DNA of 64,000 nt, taken from Piscinibacter defluvii. Its GTDB lineage: Bacteria; Pseudomonadota; Gammaproteobacteria; Burkholderiales; Burkholderiaceae_C. Below the pieces are notes generated by a model that worked only from the letters and a program-made list of their open reading frames with translations, had not been told where the DNA came from and ran no database searches. Shown piece after piece: positions 49,180 to 58,292 of this stretch (within the stretch, counting starts at the first letter, position 1; each line of letters starts with the position of its first letter). The position numbers were made by a program, and so were the translations under genes. The stretch spans positions 186,001 through 250,000 of the forward strand of contig NZ_RCHJ01000004.1 of NCBI RefSeq assembly GCF_004011805.1, in the 5' to 3' direction.

Positions 49180-50454
49180 TCAGTCCGTCCGCCCCATCGG
49201 CAGCGAGTCGCACAGCCGCGTCAGCGCCGCGGCCTCGTCGGGCGGCAGCTCGCCGGCGCGCAGCAGCACGGCGCGCTGCACGCCGCGCAGGCGGAAGTAG
49301 AGCTCGTCCTCCATCGCCTCGACCTCGCCGGCATCGGCGCCGGTGGCGGCCTCGTCGCTCCACAGGCCGGATTCGTTCCAGCCCGCGCGCAGGCGGCCGA
49401 TCAGGAACAGCGCGAGCTCCAGCGCGGCCCGCATAGCCGGCGACGCCTGTTCGTCCACCAGCGCGCCGGCGTTCTCCTCGGCGGCGTGCAGCACCGCGCC
49501 GAGCGCGACGCGGCGCTCGCGCACCTCGTCGGCGGCCAGCACCGGCTGCAGCGCCGGCTGGCTGCGTGCGGCCTGGGTCAGGCGCCCGACCCAGGTCAGG
49601 TCGAACTCGCCGGGCACCGCACGCAGCGCGATGCTGGCGTGCAGCAGCTCGTGCGAGGGACGGCGCAGCGCGGCCAGTACGGCCTCGGTGACGGCCAGCA
49701 GCCGGCCGAGCGGCGACATCGCGTCGGCCTGGCGCGCGTGCGGGTAGCCGGTGCCGTCGAGCCGCTCATGGTGCTCGACCACCGCGCGGGCGATCGATCC
49801 CGGGTAGTTGGTCAGCTGCGCGATCAGCAGCAGGCCCACGTGCGGATGCACCACCAGCTGCCGGTAGGCCAGCGCGTCGAGCTCGCGGTCGGCCTCGGCC
49901 TCGCCATGCTCGGGCGCGATGTACATCTCGCCCAGGTCGTGCAGCAGGCCGGCCAGCATCGCCAGGCGCACCTCGGGCGTCTGGCCGCCGTGCTGCACCA
50001 TCAGTGCACCGGCCAGGCCCATCGCGGCCACGGCGTGCCGGAAGGCCTCCGGCCGGGCGCTCTGCGAGGCGCTGAGCAGCAGCTGCGCCACCGGGTGCAG
50101 GTGCAGGTGCGACACCTCGCGCATCAGCTTGCTCGCCTGCGGGCGCAGCAGCGGCGCGAGGCGCTGGTCGGTCTCGATCACCTGCTCGAGCGCGCCGCCG
50201 AGCGTGACCGGCGTCACGCCGTCCTCGGCCACCAGGCAGGCCTCGAGCGGCTCGCGCAGCTTGCGGTCCATCAGCTTGCGCTGCAGCTCCACCGAGACCG
50301 GCTGGTGGCGCGCCCACAGCTTGGTGCCGGCCAGGTCGAAGATGTCGGTGGCGGCGATGATGCGGCGCGTCTCGCTGGCCTCGAGGATGGTGGCCAGGGC
50401 ATGCGGGTTGGCCGTGCGGAAGGTCTGCAGGGCCTGCGGCGTGCTGCTGTTCAT
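49180..50454 (-). CDS. HD-GYP-type phosphohydrolase domain protein
   Basis: A 424-residue cytoplasmic protein. The HD domain carries LLHDLGEMYI near residue 170, HPHVGLLLI, and VEHHERLDGTGYPHA near residue 225, which includes the GTGYP of cyclic-di-GMP phosphodiesterases. The metal ligands H and D are present. The N-terminal 110 residues are a helical region without known match, and the C-terminal 130 residues are helical and Glu/Ala-rich. A role in cyclic-di-GMP turnover is likely. It is a single minus-strand gene downstream of the GntR gene (77-base gap). Confidence 0.83.
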   Translation of the reverse strand: MNSSTPQALQTFRTANPHALATILEASETRRIIAATDIFDLAGTKLWARHQPVSVELQRKLMDRKLREPLEACLVAEDGVTPVTLGGALEQVIETDQRLAPLLRPQASKLMREVSHLHLHPVAQLLLSASQSARPEAFRHAVAAMGLAGALMVQHGGQTPEVRLAMLAGLLHDLGEMYIAPEHGEAEADRELDALAYRQLVVHPHVGLLLIAQLTNYPGSIARAVVEHHERLDGTGYPHARQADAMSPLGRLLAVTEAVLAALRRPSHELLHASIALRAVPGEFDLTWVGRLTQAARSQPALQPVLAADEVRERRVALGAVLHAAEENAGALVDEQASPAMRAALELALFLIGRLRAGWNESGLWSDEAATGADAGEVEAMEDELYFRLRGVQRAVLLRAGELPPDEAAALTRLCDSLPMGRTD

Positions 50455-50531
50455 GGTCGACTCCTGGACGTGTCGACCGGGTTGTCGGCCGCGCCGCGCC
50501 GAACCTGAGCACGCAAGCGTGACCGGCGGTA

Positions 50532-51224
50532 TCAGCCGTCGAGGTAGTCCGGGTGCAGGCGGCGGATCTCCTCGACGCGGCCGAGCGTGCCGGAGAGGTG
50601 CTCGCGCACCGCGGCCTGGGCGGCCTCGGGGTCGCCGGCGGCGATCGCCTCCACGATGCGGCGGTGGTCCTTCAGGATCTGGCGCAGCTTGCCCGCGGTG
50701 GGCAGGTGCAGCCGGCGCAGCCGGTCGACATGGCCGCTGCGCCGCCGCACCAGTTCGGCCAGTTCGGGCACGCCGGCGGCCGCGTACATCAGCGCATGGA
50801 ACTCCCGGTCGGCCGCCATGAAGGCCGGGTAGCTCTCCTCGCCGGTCAGCGCGCCCTGCAGCTCGAGCTGCGCCTTCAGGCGCGCGATCAGCGCCGAGTC
50901 GGGCCGGGCAGCCAACACGCGGGCGATCTCGCATTCGATCGAGCGGCGCAGGAAATGCGCCTGCTGCGCCGCCGCCACGTCGATGCGGCTGACCACCGTG
51001 GCGTGCTGCGGGAAGATGTCCACCAGCCCCTCCTCGCCCAGGCGCAGCAGCGCGTCACGGATCGGCGTCTGGCTCAGGCCGTAGGCCTGCGCCAGCTCGG
51101 CGCGCGAAAGCACGCTGCCGGGCGCCAGCTCGAGCGAGAGGATGCGCTCGCGCAGGTGGTCGAGCACCTGTGGCGCGGCCTGGCGGGAGCGGTCACGGCG
51201 CAGCAGCGGAGCACGGGCGGGCAT
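50532..51224 (-). CDS. GntR/FCD-family repressor
   Basis: A 230-residue regulator. The N-terminal winged helix includes LRERILSLELAPGSVLSRAE and LSQTPIRDALLRLGEEGLV; the C-terminal FCD domain includes the metal-binding residues in RREFHALMY-like and HRRIVEAIAAGD segments. FCD regulators sense sugar acids, lactate or related compounds. It is divergent from the Bug-dehydratase-lactonase operon. A perfect 16-base palindrome sits between the starts, inside the operon promoter. The expected effector is a hexarate or its breakdown product; this is inference. Confidence 0.92.
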   Translation of the reverse strand: MPARAPLLRRDRSRQAAPQVLDHLRERILSLELAPGSVLSRAELAQAYGLSQTPIRDALLRLGEEGLVDIFPQHATVVSRIDVAAAQQAHFLRRSIECEIARVLAARPDSALIARLKAQLELQGALTGEESYPAFMAADREFHALMYAAAGVPELAELVRRRSGHVDRLRRLHLPTAGKLRQILKDHRRIVEAIAAGDPEAAQAAVREHLSGTLGRVEEIRRLHPDYLDG

Positions 51225-51237
51225 GGCGGGATCTTAA

Positions 51238-51266
51238 TTGACACACTAATACATTAGTGCTTTACT
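51238..51266 (+). promoter_or_regulatory. promoter with GntR operator filling the spacer
   Basis: A perfect -35 (TTGACA, 51238-51243), a 17-base spacer and a -10-like TTTACT (51261-51266). The arms CACTAAT (51244-51250) and ATTAGTG (51253-51259), separated by AC, occupy the spacer almost entirely. Bound repressor would block RNA polymerase directly. Confidence 0.8.
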
Positions 51267-51299
51267 GCCGGCCTCGCCGAGATTCCGGAGCCGCTCGTG

Positions 51300-52271
51300 A
51301 TGCACCGCCTAGCCGCCGGCCTGCTGGCCGCCACCCTTGCCGCCGGCGTGGCGGCACAGACACCCGAGTGGCCGCAGGCCCGGCCGATCAGCTACGTCGT
51401 GCCCTTCACCGCCGGGGGCTCGACCGACGTGGTCGGCCGCACGCTGGCCGAGAAGCTGCAGGCCGCGCTGAAGCAGAGCGTGGTGGTGGACAACAAGCCC
51501 GGCCAGGGCGGCGGCATCGGCGCGGCCTTCGTGGCCAAGGCCGCGCCCGACGGCTACACGCTGTTCGGCGGCACGATCAGCACGCATGCGATCAACGCCA
51601 GCCTGTACCGGAACCTGCCCTACGACCCGGTGAAGGATTTCGAACCGGTCGCGCTGGTCGCCACCCTGCCCAACGTGCTGCTGGTCGACCCGAACCTGGG
51701 CGTCAACAGCGTGGCCGAGCTGATCGCGCTGCTGAAGAAGGACGAGAAGAAGCGCAGCTTCGCCTCGTCGGGCGCCGGCACCTCCACGCACCTGGCCGGC
51801 GAGCTGTTCGCCGACCTGATCGGCGTGCCGCTGCAGCACATCCCATACAAGGGCACGCCGCCGGCGATGGTGGACGTGTCCTCCGGCCAGGTCACGTTCA
51901 TGTTCGACCAGATGACCGCCGCGGTGCCGCTGCTGCAGGCTGGCAAGCTCAAGCTGCTTGCCGTGACCACGCCGAAGCGCATCGCGCTCGCGCCGAACAC
52001 GCCGACGATGGTCGAGGCCGGCGTACCGGGCTTCGAGATGGCCTCCTGGCAGGCGGTCTACGCCCCCAAGGGCACGCCCAGGCCGATCGTCGAGCGCCTG
52101 CACGCCGAGATCGCCCGGGCGCTGCAGCAGCCGGACGTGCAGGCCAAGCTGCACGGCCAACTCGGCATGGACCTGGTGGGGGGCTCGCCGCAGGAGCTGG
52201 CCGCGCTGATGGCACGCGAGATCCCGCGCTGGGCGGCACTCGTCAAGAAATCCGGCGCGAGCGCGGACTGA
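51300..52271 (+). CDS. Bug-family (tripartite tricarboxylate) substrate-binding protein
   Basis: A 323-residue periplasmic protein with a signal peptide (LAAGLLAATLAAGVAAQ) and the Bug/TctC fold. ISYVVPFTAGGSTDVVGR is the first helix, and the ligand loop contains NKPGQGGGIGAAFVAKA and FASSGAGTSTHLAGEL. These receptors bind carboxylates such as citrate, nicotinate or sugar acids. A GTG at 51297 directly precedes the ATG and is an alternative start. No TctAB membrane genes are nearby, as is usual for the many Bug receptors of Burkholderiales. Confidence 0.92.
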   Translation: MHRLAAGLLAATLAAGVAAQTPEWPQARPISYVVPFTAGGSTDVVGRTLAEKLQAALKQSVVVDNKPGQGGGIGAAFVAKAAPDGYTLFGGTISTHAINASLYRNLPYDPVKDFEPVALVATLPNVLLVDPNLGVNSVAELIALLKKDEKKRSFASSGAGTSTHLAGELFADLIGVPLQHIPYKGTPPAMVDVSSGQVTFMFDQMTAAVPLLQAGKLKLLAVTTPKRIALAPNTPTMVEAGVPGFEMASWQAVYAPKGTPRPIVERLHAEIARALQQPDVQAKLHGQLGMDLVGGSPQELAALMAREIPRWAALVKKSGASAD

Positions 52272-52278
52272 GGCGCGC

Positions 52279-53553
52279 ATGGGCCGCGACCTGAAGATCA
52301 GCGCCGTGCGCGTCACGCCGATCGCCTTCCGCGACGGCCCGCTGCTGAACGCCGCCGGCATCCACGAGCCCTGGGCCCTGCGCGCGATCGTCGAGCTCGA
52401 AAGCAGCGACGGCCGCGTCGGCCTGAGCGAGACCTACGGCGACGCGCCGATGCTCGCGGTGCTGGCGCAGGCGAAGGACGTGGTGCTGGGCCTGTCGCCG
52501 TTCGACCTCAACGCGATGGAGCAGCGCGTGCGGGCCGCGGTGCGCCCGGTGGCCGGCGCGGTCGAGTTCGAGCTCGCCCCCGGCTCGCACGCCGCGAAGA
52601 ACGTGCCCAAGCTGATCAGCGCGCTCGAGGTGGCGATGCTCGACCTGCAGGGCCAGGTCGTCGGTGCGCCGGTGGTCGACCTGCTGGGCGGCAAGGTGCG
52701 CGACGCGGTGCCCTACAGCGCCTACCTGTTCTTCAAGTACGCCGAGCACATCGACCGGCCCTACGCGCCCGACGCCTGGGGCGAAGGGCTCTCGCCCGAG
52801 CAGATCGTCGCGCAGGCGAAGCGCATGATCGACCTGTACGGCTTTCGCAGCATCAAGCTCAAGGGCGGCGTGTTCGCTCCGGCGCACGAGATCGCCTGCA
52901 TGCAGGCACTGCATGCGGCGCTGCCCGGGCTGCCGCTGCGGCTGGACCCGAACGCCAACTGGTCGCTGCCCACCGCGATCGCCGCCGCGCCCGAGCTCGA
53001 CACGCTGCTCGAGTACTACGAGGACCCGACACCCGGGCTGGCCGGCATGGCCGAGCTGGCGAAGCACACGGCGCTGCCGCTGGCCACCAACATGGTGATC
53101 ACCACGCTGGACGAGTTCCGCCGCGGCGCGGCCAGCGGGGCGGTGAAGGTGCTGCTGTCGGACCACCACTACTGGGGCGGGCTGCGCGTCACGCAGACGC
53201 TGGCCCGCATGTGCGCGCTGTGGGACCTGGGCCTGTCGATGCACTCGAACTCGCACCTGGGCATCAGCCTGATCGCGATGACGCACATCGCCGCGAGCAT
53301 CCCCAACCTCACCTATGCCTGCGACACCCACTACCCCTGGCAGGAGGAGGAGGTGATCGAGGGCGGCCGCGTGCGCTTCGAGGACGGCGCGGTGCGCGTG
53401 CCCGAGACACCCGGCCTGGGCGTGACGCTGGACCGCCGCCGCCTGGCCGAACTGCACGCGCAGTACCTCGACTGCGGCGTGCGCCAGCGCGACGACCTGG
53501 CGCAGATGAAGAAGTACGACCCGACGTTCACGGGCAGCACGCCCCGTTTCTAG
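52279..53553 (+). CDS. glucarate dehydratase-like enolase-superfamily enzyme
   Basis: A 424-residue enzyme of the enolase superfamily. The base pair is in SIKLKGG (K-x-K near residue 191) and the metal ligands are in RLDPNANW, EYYEDPTPG and TNMVIT-type strands. The general acid/base pair is Asp in SDHHYWGG and His in SMHSNSHLGIS. These match glucarate dehydratase, which removes water from glucarate or idarate to give 5-dehydro-4-deoxyglucarate. It follows the Bug receptor by seven bases and is followed by a lactonase gene, which fits a sugar-acid pathway. Whether glucarate, galactarate or another acid is the true substrate is open. Confidence 0.88.
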   Translation: MGRDLKISAVRVTPIAFRDGPLLNAAGIHEPWALRAIVELESSDGRVGLSETYGDAPMLAVLAQAKDVVLGLSPFDLNAMEQRVRAAVRPVAGAVEFELAPGSHAAKNVPKLISALEVAMLDLQGQVVGAPVVDLLGGKVRDAVPYSAYLFFKYAEHIDRPYAPDAWGEGLSPEQIVAQAKRMIDLYGFRSIKLKGGVFAPAHEIACMQALHAALPGLPLRLDPNANWSLPTAIAAAPELDTLLEYYEDPTPGLAGMAELAKHTALPLATNMVITTLDEFRRGAASGAVKVLLSDHHYWGGLRVTQTLARMCALWDLGLSMHSNSHLGISLIAMTHIAASIPNLTYACDTHYPWQEEEVIEGGRVRFEDGAVRVPETPGLGVTLDRRRLAELHAQYLDCGVRQRDDLAQMKKYDPTFTGSTPRF

Positions 53554-53563
53554 GAGGAGACCC

Positions 53564-54661
<1,098 letters not shown>

Positions 54662-54684
54662 CAGGCGCTGAGCATGCCGGCGCC

Positions 54685-54716
54685 GGTTGCAGTCGCTTGC
54701 AAAGCCGGCTGCAACC
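54685..54716. terminator. possible operon-end hairpin
   Basis: GGTTGCAG (54685-54692) and CTGCAACC (54709-54716) are perfect reverse complements with a 16-base loop, 24 bases after the lactonase stop and before rlpA. There is no T-tract, so it would be Rho-assisted or a binding site. Confidence 0.35.
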
Positions 54717-54804
54717 CGGCCGCAGGCGGGCGCATCTCACGCTGTCGCGCCGATCGACGTGGCCAAGCGGCCCCGCGCGGCGCGCGCCGGTGTCCACTGC
54801 GCCC

Positions 54805-55353
54805 ATGCCCATGCCGCCCCGCCGCCTGCCGGCCGCCGCCGCCTTGCTGGCGGCGCTGCTGCTGGCCGGCTGCGGCGCGCTGAAGCCGCCGTCCGGCCGC
54901 CCAGGCACAGTGGCGGCGCCGGCCACGCCGCACGACCTGCCGGCGGCCGTGGGCCGGGTCGAGCCACCCGGCCCGGGCGTCGCGGCCCTGCCCGGCGCGG
55001 AGCCGCGCGTGCCCGAGGCCGCCGCGCCGGCGCCCGCCGAGACCGGCATCGCCTCCTGGTACGGGCGCGCCTTCCACGGCCGGCGCACCGCCAACGGCGA
55101 GCGTTTCGACATGCGCGCGATGACGGCCGCGCACCCTCGCCTGCCGTTCCACTCGCTGGTGCGGGTGCGCAACCCGGCCAACGGCCGCGAGGTGGTGGTG
55201 CGCATCAACGACCGCGGCCCGTTCAAGCGCGGCCGCATCGTCGACCTGAGCTGGGCCGCGGCGCAGCGGCTCGGCATCCGGGGGCTGGCGACGGTGGAGC
55301 TGTGGCCGCTGGCGGTCGGCGGGGCCGAGGCGGCGGCGGACCAGGCGCGCTGA
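54805..55353 (+). CDS. rlpA: RlpA-like septal lytic transglycosylase lipoprotein
   Basis: A 182-residue lipoprotein (lipobox LLLAGC, Cys at about 23), then a Pro/Ala-rich linker and a double-psi beta-barrel domain. The domain contains [37 protein letters not shown] and VRINDRGPF, the family hallmark including the catalytic Asp. It lacks the C-terminal SPOR domain of the E. coli enzyme, so septal targeting must come from elsewhere. An ATG six bases further is an alternative start. Confidence 0.9.
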   Translation: MPMPPRRLPAAAALLAALLLAGCGALKPPSGRPGTVAAPATPHDLPAAVGRVEPPGPGVAALPGAEPRVPEAAAPAPAETGIASWYGRAFHGRRTANGERFDMRAMTAAHPRLPFHSLVRVRNPANGREVVVRINDRGPFKRGRIVDLSWAAAQRLGIRGLATVELWPLAVGGAEAAADQAR

Positions 55354-55391
55354 CCCGGCGCGGCACGCCGCGCCGGTGCCATCATCGCGGC

Positions 55392-56234
55392 GTGGACGCC
55401 GTGCCCCATCGTTTCGAGCATCCGCTGGACGCGGCCGAGTTCCGCCGCCCGGCGCACCGGCCCGGGGTCGAGCTGTACCGCGCGCACATCGTGCGCCATG
55501 CGTTTGCGCCGCACACCCATGCCGCGTTCGGGCTGGGCGCGATCGAGGCCGGCGTCGAGCGCTTCCGCTACCGCGGCGCCGAGCACCTGGCGCCGCCGGA
55601 CACGCTGGTGCTGATGAACCCGGACGAGCTGCACACCGGCCAGGCCGAGACCCGCGGCGGCTGGCGCTACCGCATGGTCTACCTCGATGCGGACGTGCTG
55701 GAGCAGCTCACCGGCGAGCGCGGCTGGTGGTTCGCCGAGGCGGTGGGGCGCGACGCACCGCGCGCCCGGCGCGTCAGCCGGCTGCTGCGCGCGCTGTGGC
55801 ACACGCAGGAGCCGCTGGCCTTCGACGGCCTGCTGCTGCGCCTGCTCGACGAGCTGCGCCCGACTGCCCGCGTGGCCCAGCCGGCGCGCGACGAGGCGCT
55901 GGTGCGCTTCGCGCCGGTGGTCGAGCACCTGCACGCCCACCTGGCCGAGACGGTGCGCCTGGAGGACCTGGCCGCCGTCGCCGGGTTGAGCCCGTTCCAC
56001 TTCCTGCGCCAGTTCCAGCGCGCCCACCACGCCACGCCGCAGCAGATGCTGATGGCGCTGCGCCTGTTCGAGGCCAAGCGCCGGCTGGCCGCCGGCGAGG
56101 CCCCGGCGCAGGTGGCCGCCGCCGTGGGCCTGGCCGACCAGGCGCACCTGACCCGCGCCTTCGCGGCCCGCTACGGCGTGACGCCGGCGCGCTACCAGCA
56201 GCAACTCGGTACAAGACCGCGCCCGGGCGCCTGA
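55392..56234 (+). CDS. AraC-family regulator
   Basis: A 280-residue protein with an N-terminal cupin sensor (HAFAPHTHAAFGLGAIEAG, LMNPDELHTGQ) and the AraC HTH pair at the C-terminus (LEDLAAVAGLSPFHFLRQFQ near residues 198-217, then VAAAVGLADQAHLTRAF). The start is a GTG at 55392; a second GTG at 55401 is possible. It lies 18 bases before the EamA exporter gene on the same strand and probably regulates it in response to the exported compound, an arrangement common for amino-acid exporters. Confidence 0.9.
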   Translation: MDAVPHRFEHPLDAAEFRRPAHRPGVELYRAHIVRHAFAPHTHAAFGLGAIEAGVERFRYRGAEHLAPPDTLVLMNPDELHTGQAETRGGWRYRMVYLDADVLEQLTGERGWWFAEAVGRDAPRARRVSRLLRALWHTQEPLAFDGLLLRLLDELRPTARVAQPARDEALVRFAPVVEHLHAHLAETVRLEDLAAVAGLSPFHFLRQFQRAHHATPQQMLMALRLFEAKRRLAAGEAPAQVAAAVGLADQAHLTRAFAARYGVTPARYQQQLGTRPRPGA

Positions 56235-56251
56235 GCCATAGTCGCGGCACC

Positions 56252-57247
56252 ATGTTCGCCGCACCGCTCTTCTCCGGAACCCTGTTCGCCCTGGCCGCCG
56301 GCCTGATGTGGGGCCTCGTGTTCGTCGGCCCGCTGCTGCTGCCGGAGTACCCGGCCACGCTGCAGTCGTTCGGGCGTTACCTCGCCTTCGGGCTGATCGC
56401 GCTGCCGCTGGCCTGGTTCGACCGCGCCACGCTGCGCCAGCTCACCCGCGCCGACTGGCGCGAGGCGCTGCGCCTGGCCCTCGTGGGCAATGTCGTCTAC
56501 TACCTGTTCCTGGCCAGCGCGATCCAGCGCGCCGGCGGGCCGCTGCCGACCATGATCATCGGCACGCTGCCGGTGGTCATCGCCATCACCGCCAACCTGC
56601 GCCGGGCCCGCGCCGGCACACGCGCCGAGGCCCCGCTGCCCTGGGGCCGGCTGCTGCCCTCGCTGGGCTTGATCGGTGCCGGCATCGCGCTCGTCAACCA
56701 GGTCGAGATCGAGCACCTGCGCGCCGAACCGGCCGCGGACCTGGGCCGCTACCTGCTCGGCGCGCTGCTGGCCGTCGGCGCGGTGGCCTGCTGGACCTGG
56801 TACCCGATCCGCAACGCCGAATGGCTGCGCGCCCACCCCGACCGCAGCCCGCGCGGCTGGGCCACCGCGCAGGGGCTGGCCACGCTGCCGCTGGCGGCGA
56901 TCGGCTACGCGCTCACCTGGGCCTGGTTCGGCGCCGCCGGGAGCGAGTTCCCGATGCCCTTCGGCCCGCGGCCCGGTGCCTTCCTGGCGCTGATGTTCGC
57001 GATCGGGCTGTTCGCCTCCTGGCTCGGCACGCTGTGCTGGAACGAAGCGAGCCAGCGCCTGCCGCCCAGCCTGGCCGGGCAGCTGATCGTGTTCGAGACG
57101 CTGTCGGCGCTGGCCTATGCCTTCGTGCTGCGCGGCCAGGCGCCGCAGCCGCTGACGCTGGCCGGCATCGCATTGCTGGTGGCCGGCGTGCTGTGGGCGC
57201 TGCGCGCCAAGGCCGAGCCGGTGGCGGCCGCGGCGCATCCGAACTGA
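56252..57247 (+). CDS. EamA-family exporter
   Basis: A 331-residue drug/metabolite transporter with two EamA repeats, ten predicted helices. The first repeat begins LAAGLMWGLVFVGPLLLPEY and the second has CWTWYPIRNAEWLR. Family relatives export amino acids, nucleosides or intermediates. Its AraC-type neighbour is 18 bases upstream and probably its activator. Specificity is not visible. Confidence 0.87.
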   Translation: MFAAPLFSGTLFALAAGLMWGLVFVGPLLLPEYPATLQSFGRYLAFGLIALPLAWFDRATLRQLTRADWREALRLALVGNVVYYLFLASAIQRAGGPLPTMIIGTLPVVIAITANLRRARAGTRAEAPLPWGRLLPSLGLIGAGIALVNQVEIEHLRAEPAADLGRYLLGALLAVGAVACWTWYPIRNAEWLRAHPDRSPRGWATAQGLATLPLAAIGYALTWAWFGAAGSEFPMPFGPRPGAFLALMFAIGLFASWLGTLCWNEASQRLPPSLAGQLIVFETLSALAYAFVLRGQAPQPLTLAGIALLVAGVLWALRAKAEPVAAAAHPN

Positions 57248-57341
57248 GCCCCCGGCCGCGTGCGCGCATACAAGCGCTCACGATTCGACTCGAACGCGGG
57301 CCGCGCACGGAGGATCATCCCTGGGGACGAGGAGGCTCCCC

Positions 57342-58187
57342 ATGGACAAGCGCATCCTGATCGGCGGCGTGCTGCTGCTGGCCCTGGCCGGCGGCGGCGG
57401 CTGGTACGCCTGGCGCCACCAGGCCCCGCCGCCGCGCGTGGCCGCGCCGGCGCCGGCCGAGCCCCCGGCCGAGGTGCCGGCCGCGCCCGCCAGCGCGGCG
57501 CCGGCGGTGCGCTACCCGGTGGCCACCCTGCCCGAGTTGCCCGCTCCGGACGCGCCCGCCCCCAGCGACGTCCCGGCCGCGGCGACGGACTTCGCCGGCC
57601 TGCTGCGCGCGCTGCTCGGCGCCCGCGCGGCCGGTGCGCTGCTGCAGGGCGAGGGCTTGATCGAGCGCATCGTCGTGACGGTGGACAACCTCGGCCGCGA
57701 GCACGCCACGCCGCGGCTGTGGCCGGTGCAGCCCACCGGCGGGCGCTTCAGCACCCAGCGCGAGGCCGCCGGCGAACGCATCGCGCCGTCCAACGCGGCG
57801 CGCTACCAGGCCTTCGTGCGCCTGGCCGAGGGCATCGACACGCCGGCCGCGGTGGCGCTGTACGTGCGCTTCTACCCGCAGTTCCAGCAGGCGTACGCGG
57901 CCCTGGGCTACCCGCGGGTGTACTTCAACGACCGCCTGGTCGACGTGATCGACCTGCTGCTCGCCACCCCGGTGCCGGACGGCCCGATCGCGGTGCGGCT
58001 GCCCGAGCGCACCCCGGGCGACCAGTCCCCGCCGTGGACCCGCTACGAGTTCGTCGACCCCGCCTACCAGGGGCTCGCCGCCGGGCAGAAGATGCTGCTG
58101 CGCATGGGCAGCGACAACGCGCTGCGCCTGAAGGCCAAGCTGGCGGAAATGCGACGCGCGCTCGTGACGCCTGCCACGCCGCGCTGA
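57342..58187 (+). CDS. DUF3014 membrane-anchored protein
   Basis: A 281-residue protein with one N-terminal helix (residues 4-23), a Pro/Ala-rich linker (30-80) and a DUF3014 domain in the periplasm (FAGLLRALLGARAAGALLQG, VALYVRFYPQFQQAYAALGY, ending YEFVDPAYQGLAAGQKMLLR). The family is widespread in proteobacteria and of unknown function. A GAGGAGG ribosome site is upstream. It stands alone. Confidence 0.88.
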   Translation: MDKRILIGGVLLLALAGGGGWYAWRHQAPPPRVAAPAPAEPPAEVPAAPASAAPAVRYPVATLPELPAPDAPAPSDVPAAATDFAGLLRALLGARAAGALLQGEGLIERIVVTVDNLGREHATPRLWPVQPTGGRFSTQREAAGERIAPSNAARYQAFVRLAEGIDTPAAVALYVRFYPQFQQAYAALGYPRVYFNDRLVDVIDLLLATPVPDGPIAVRLPERTPGDQSPPWTRYEFVDPAYQGLAAGQKMLLRMGSDNALRLKAKLAEMRRALVTPATPR

Positions 58188-58243
58188 GCCTCGTTCCTGT
58201 CCCCGGTTGATGTGTCACGGGCCGCCCGTTAGCCTGCGCGCCG

Positions 58244-58260
58244 GGCGCTGCGACAGCGCC
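58244..58260 (+). promoter_or_regulatory. small hairpin before the first RTX gene
   Basis: GGCGCTG (58244-58250) and CAGCGCC (58254-58260) form a 7-base-pair stem with loop CGA, 32 bases before the RTX start. It is not homologous to the hairpins before the other two RTX genes. Confidence 0.35.
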
Positions 58261-58292
58261 GCCACAACAATCCTCCGGGGGGAATTACTCAG

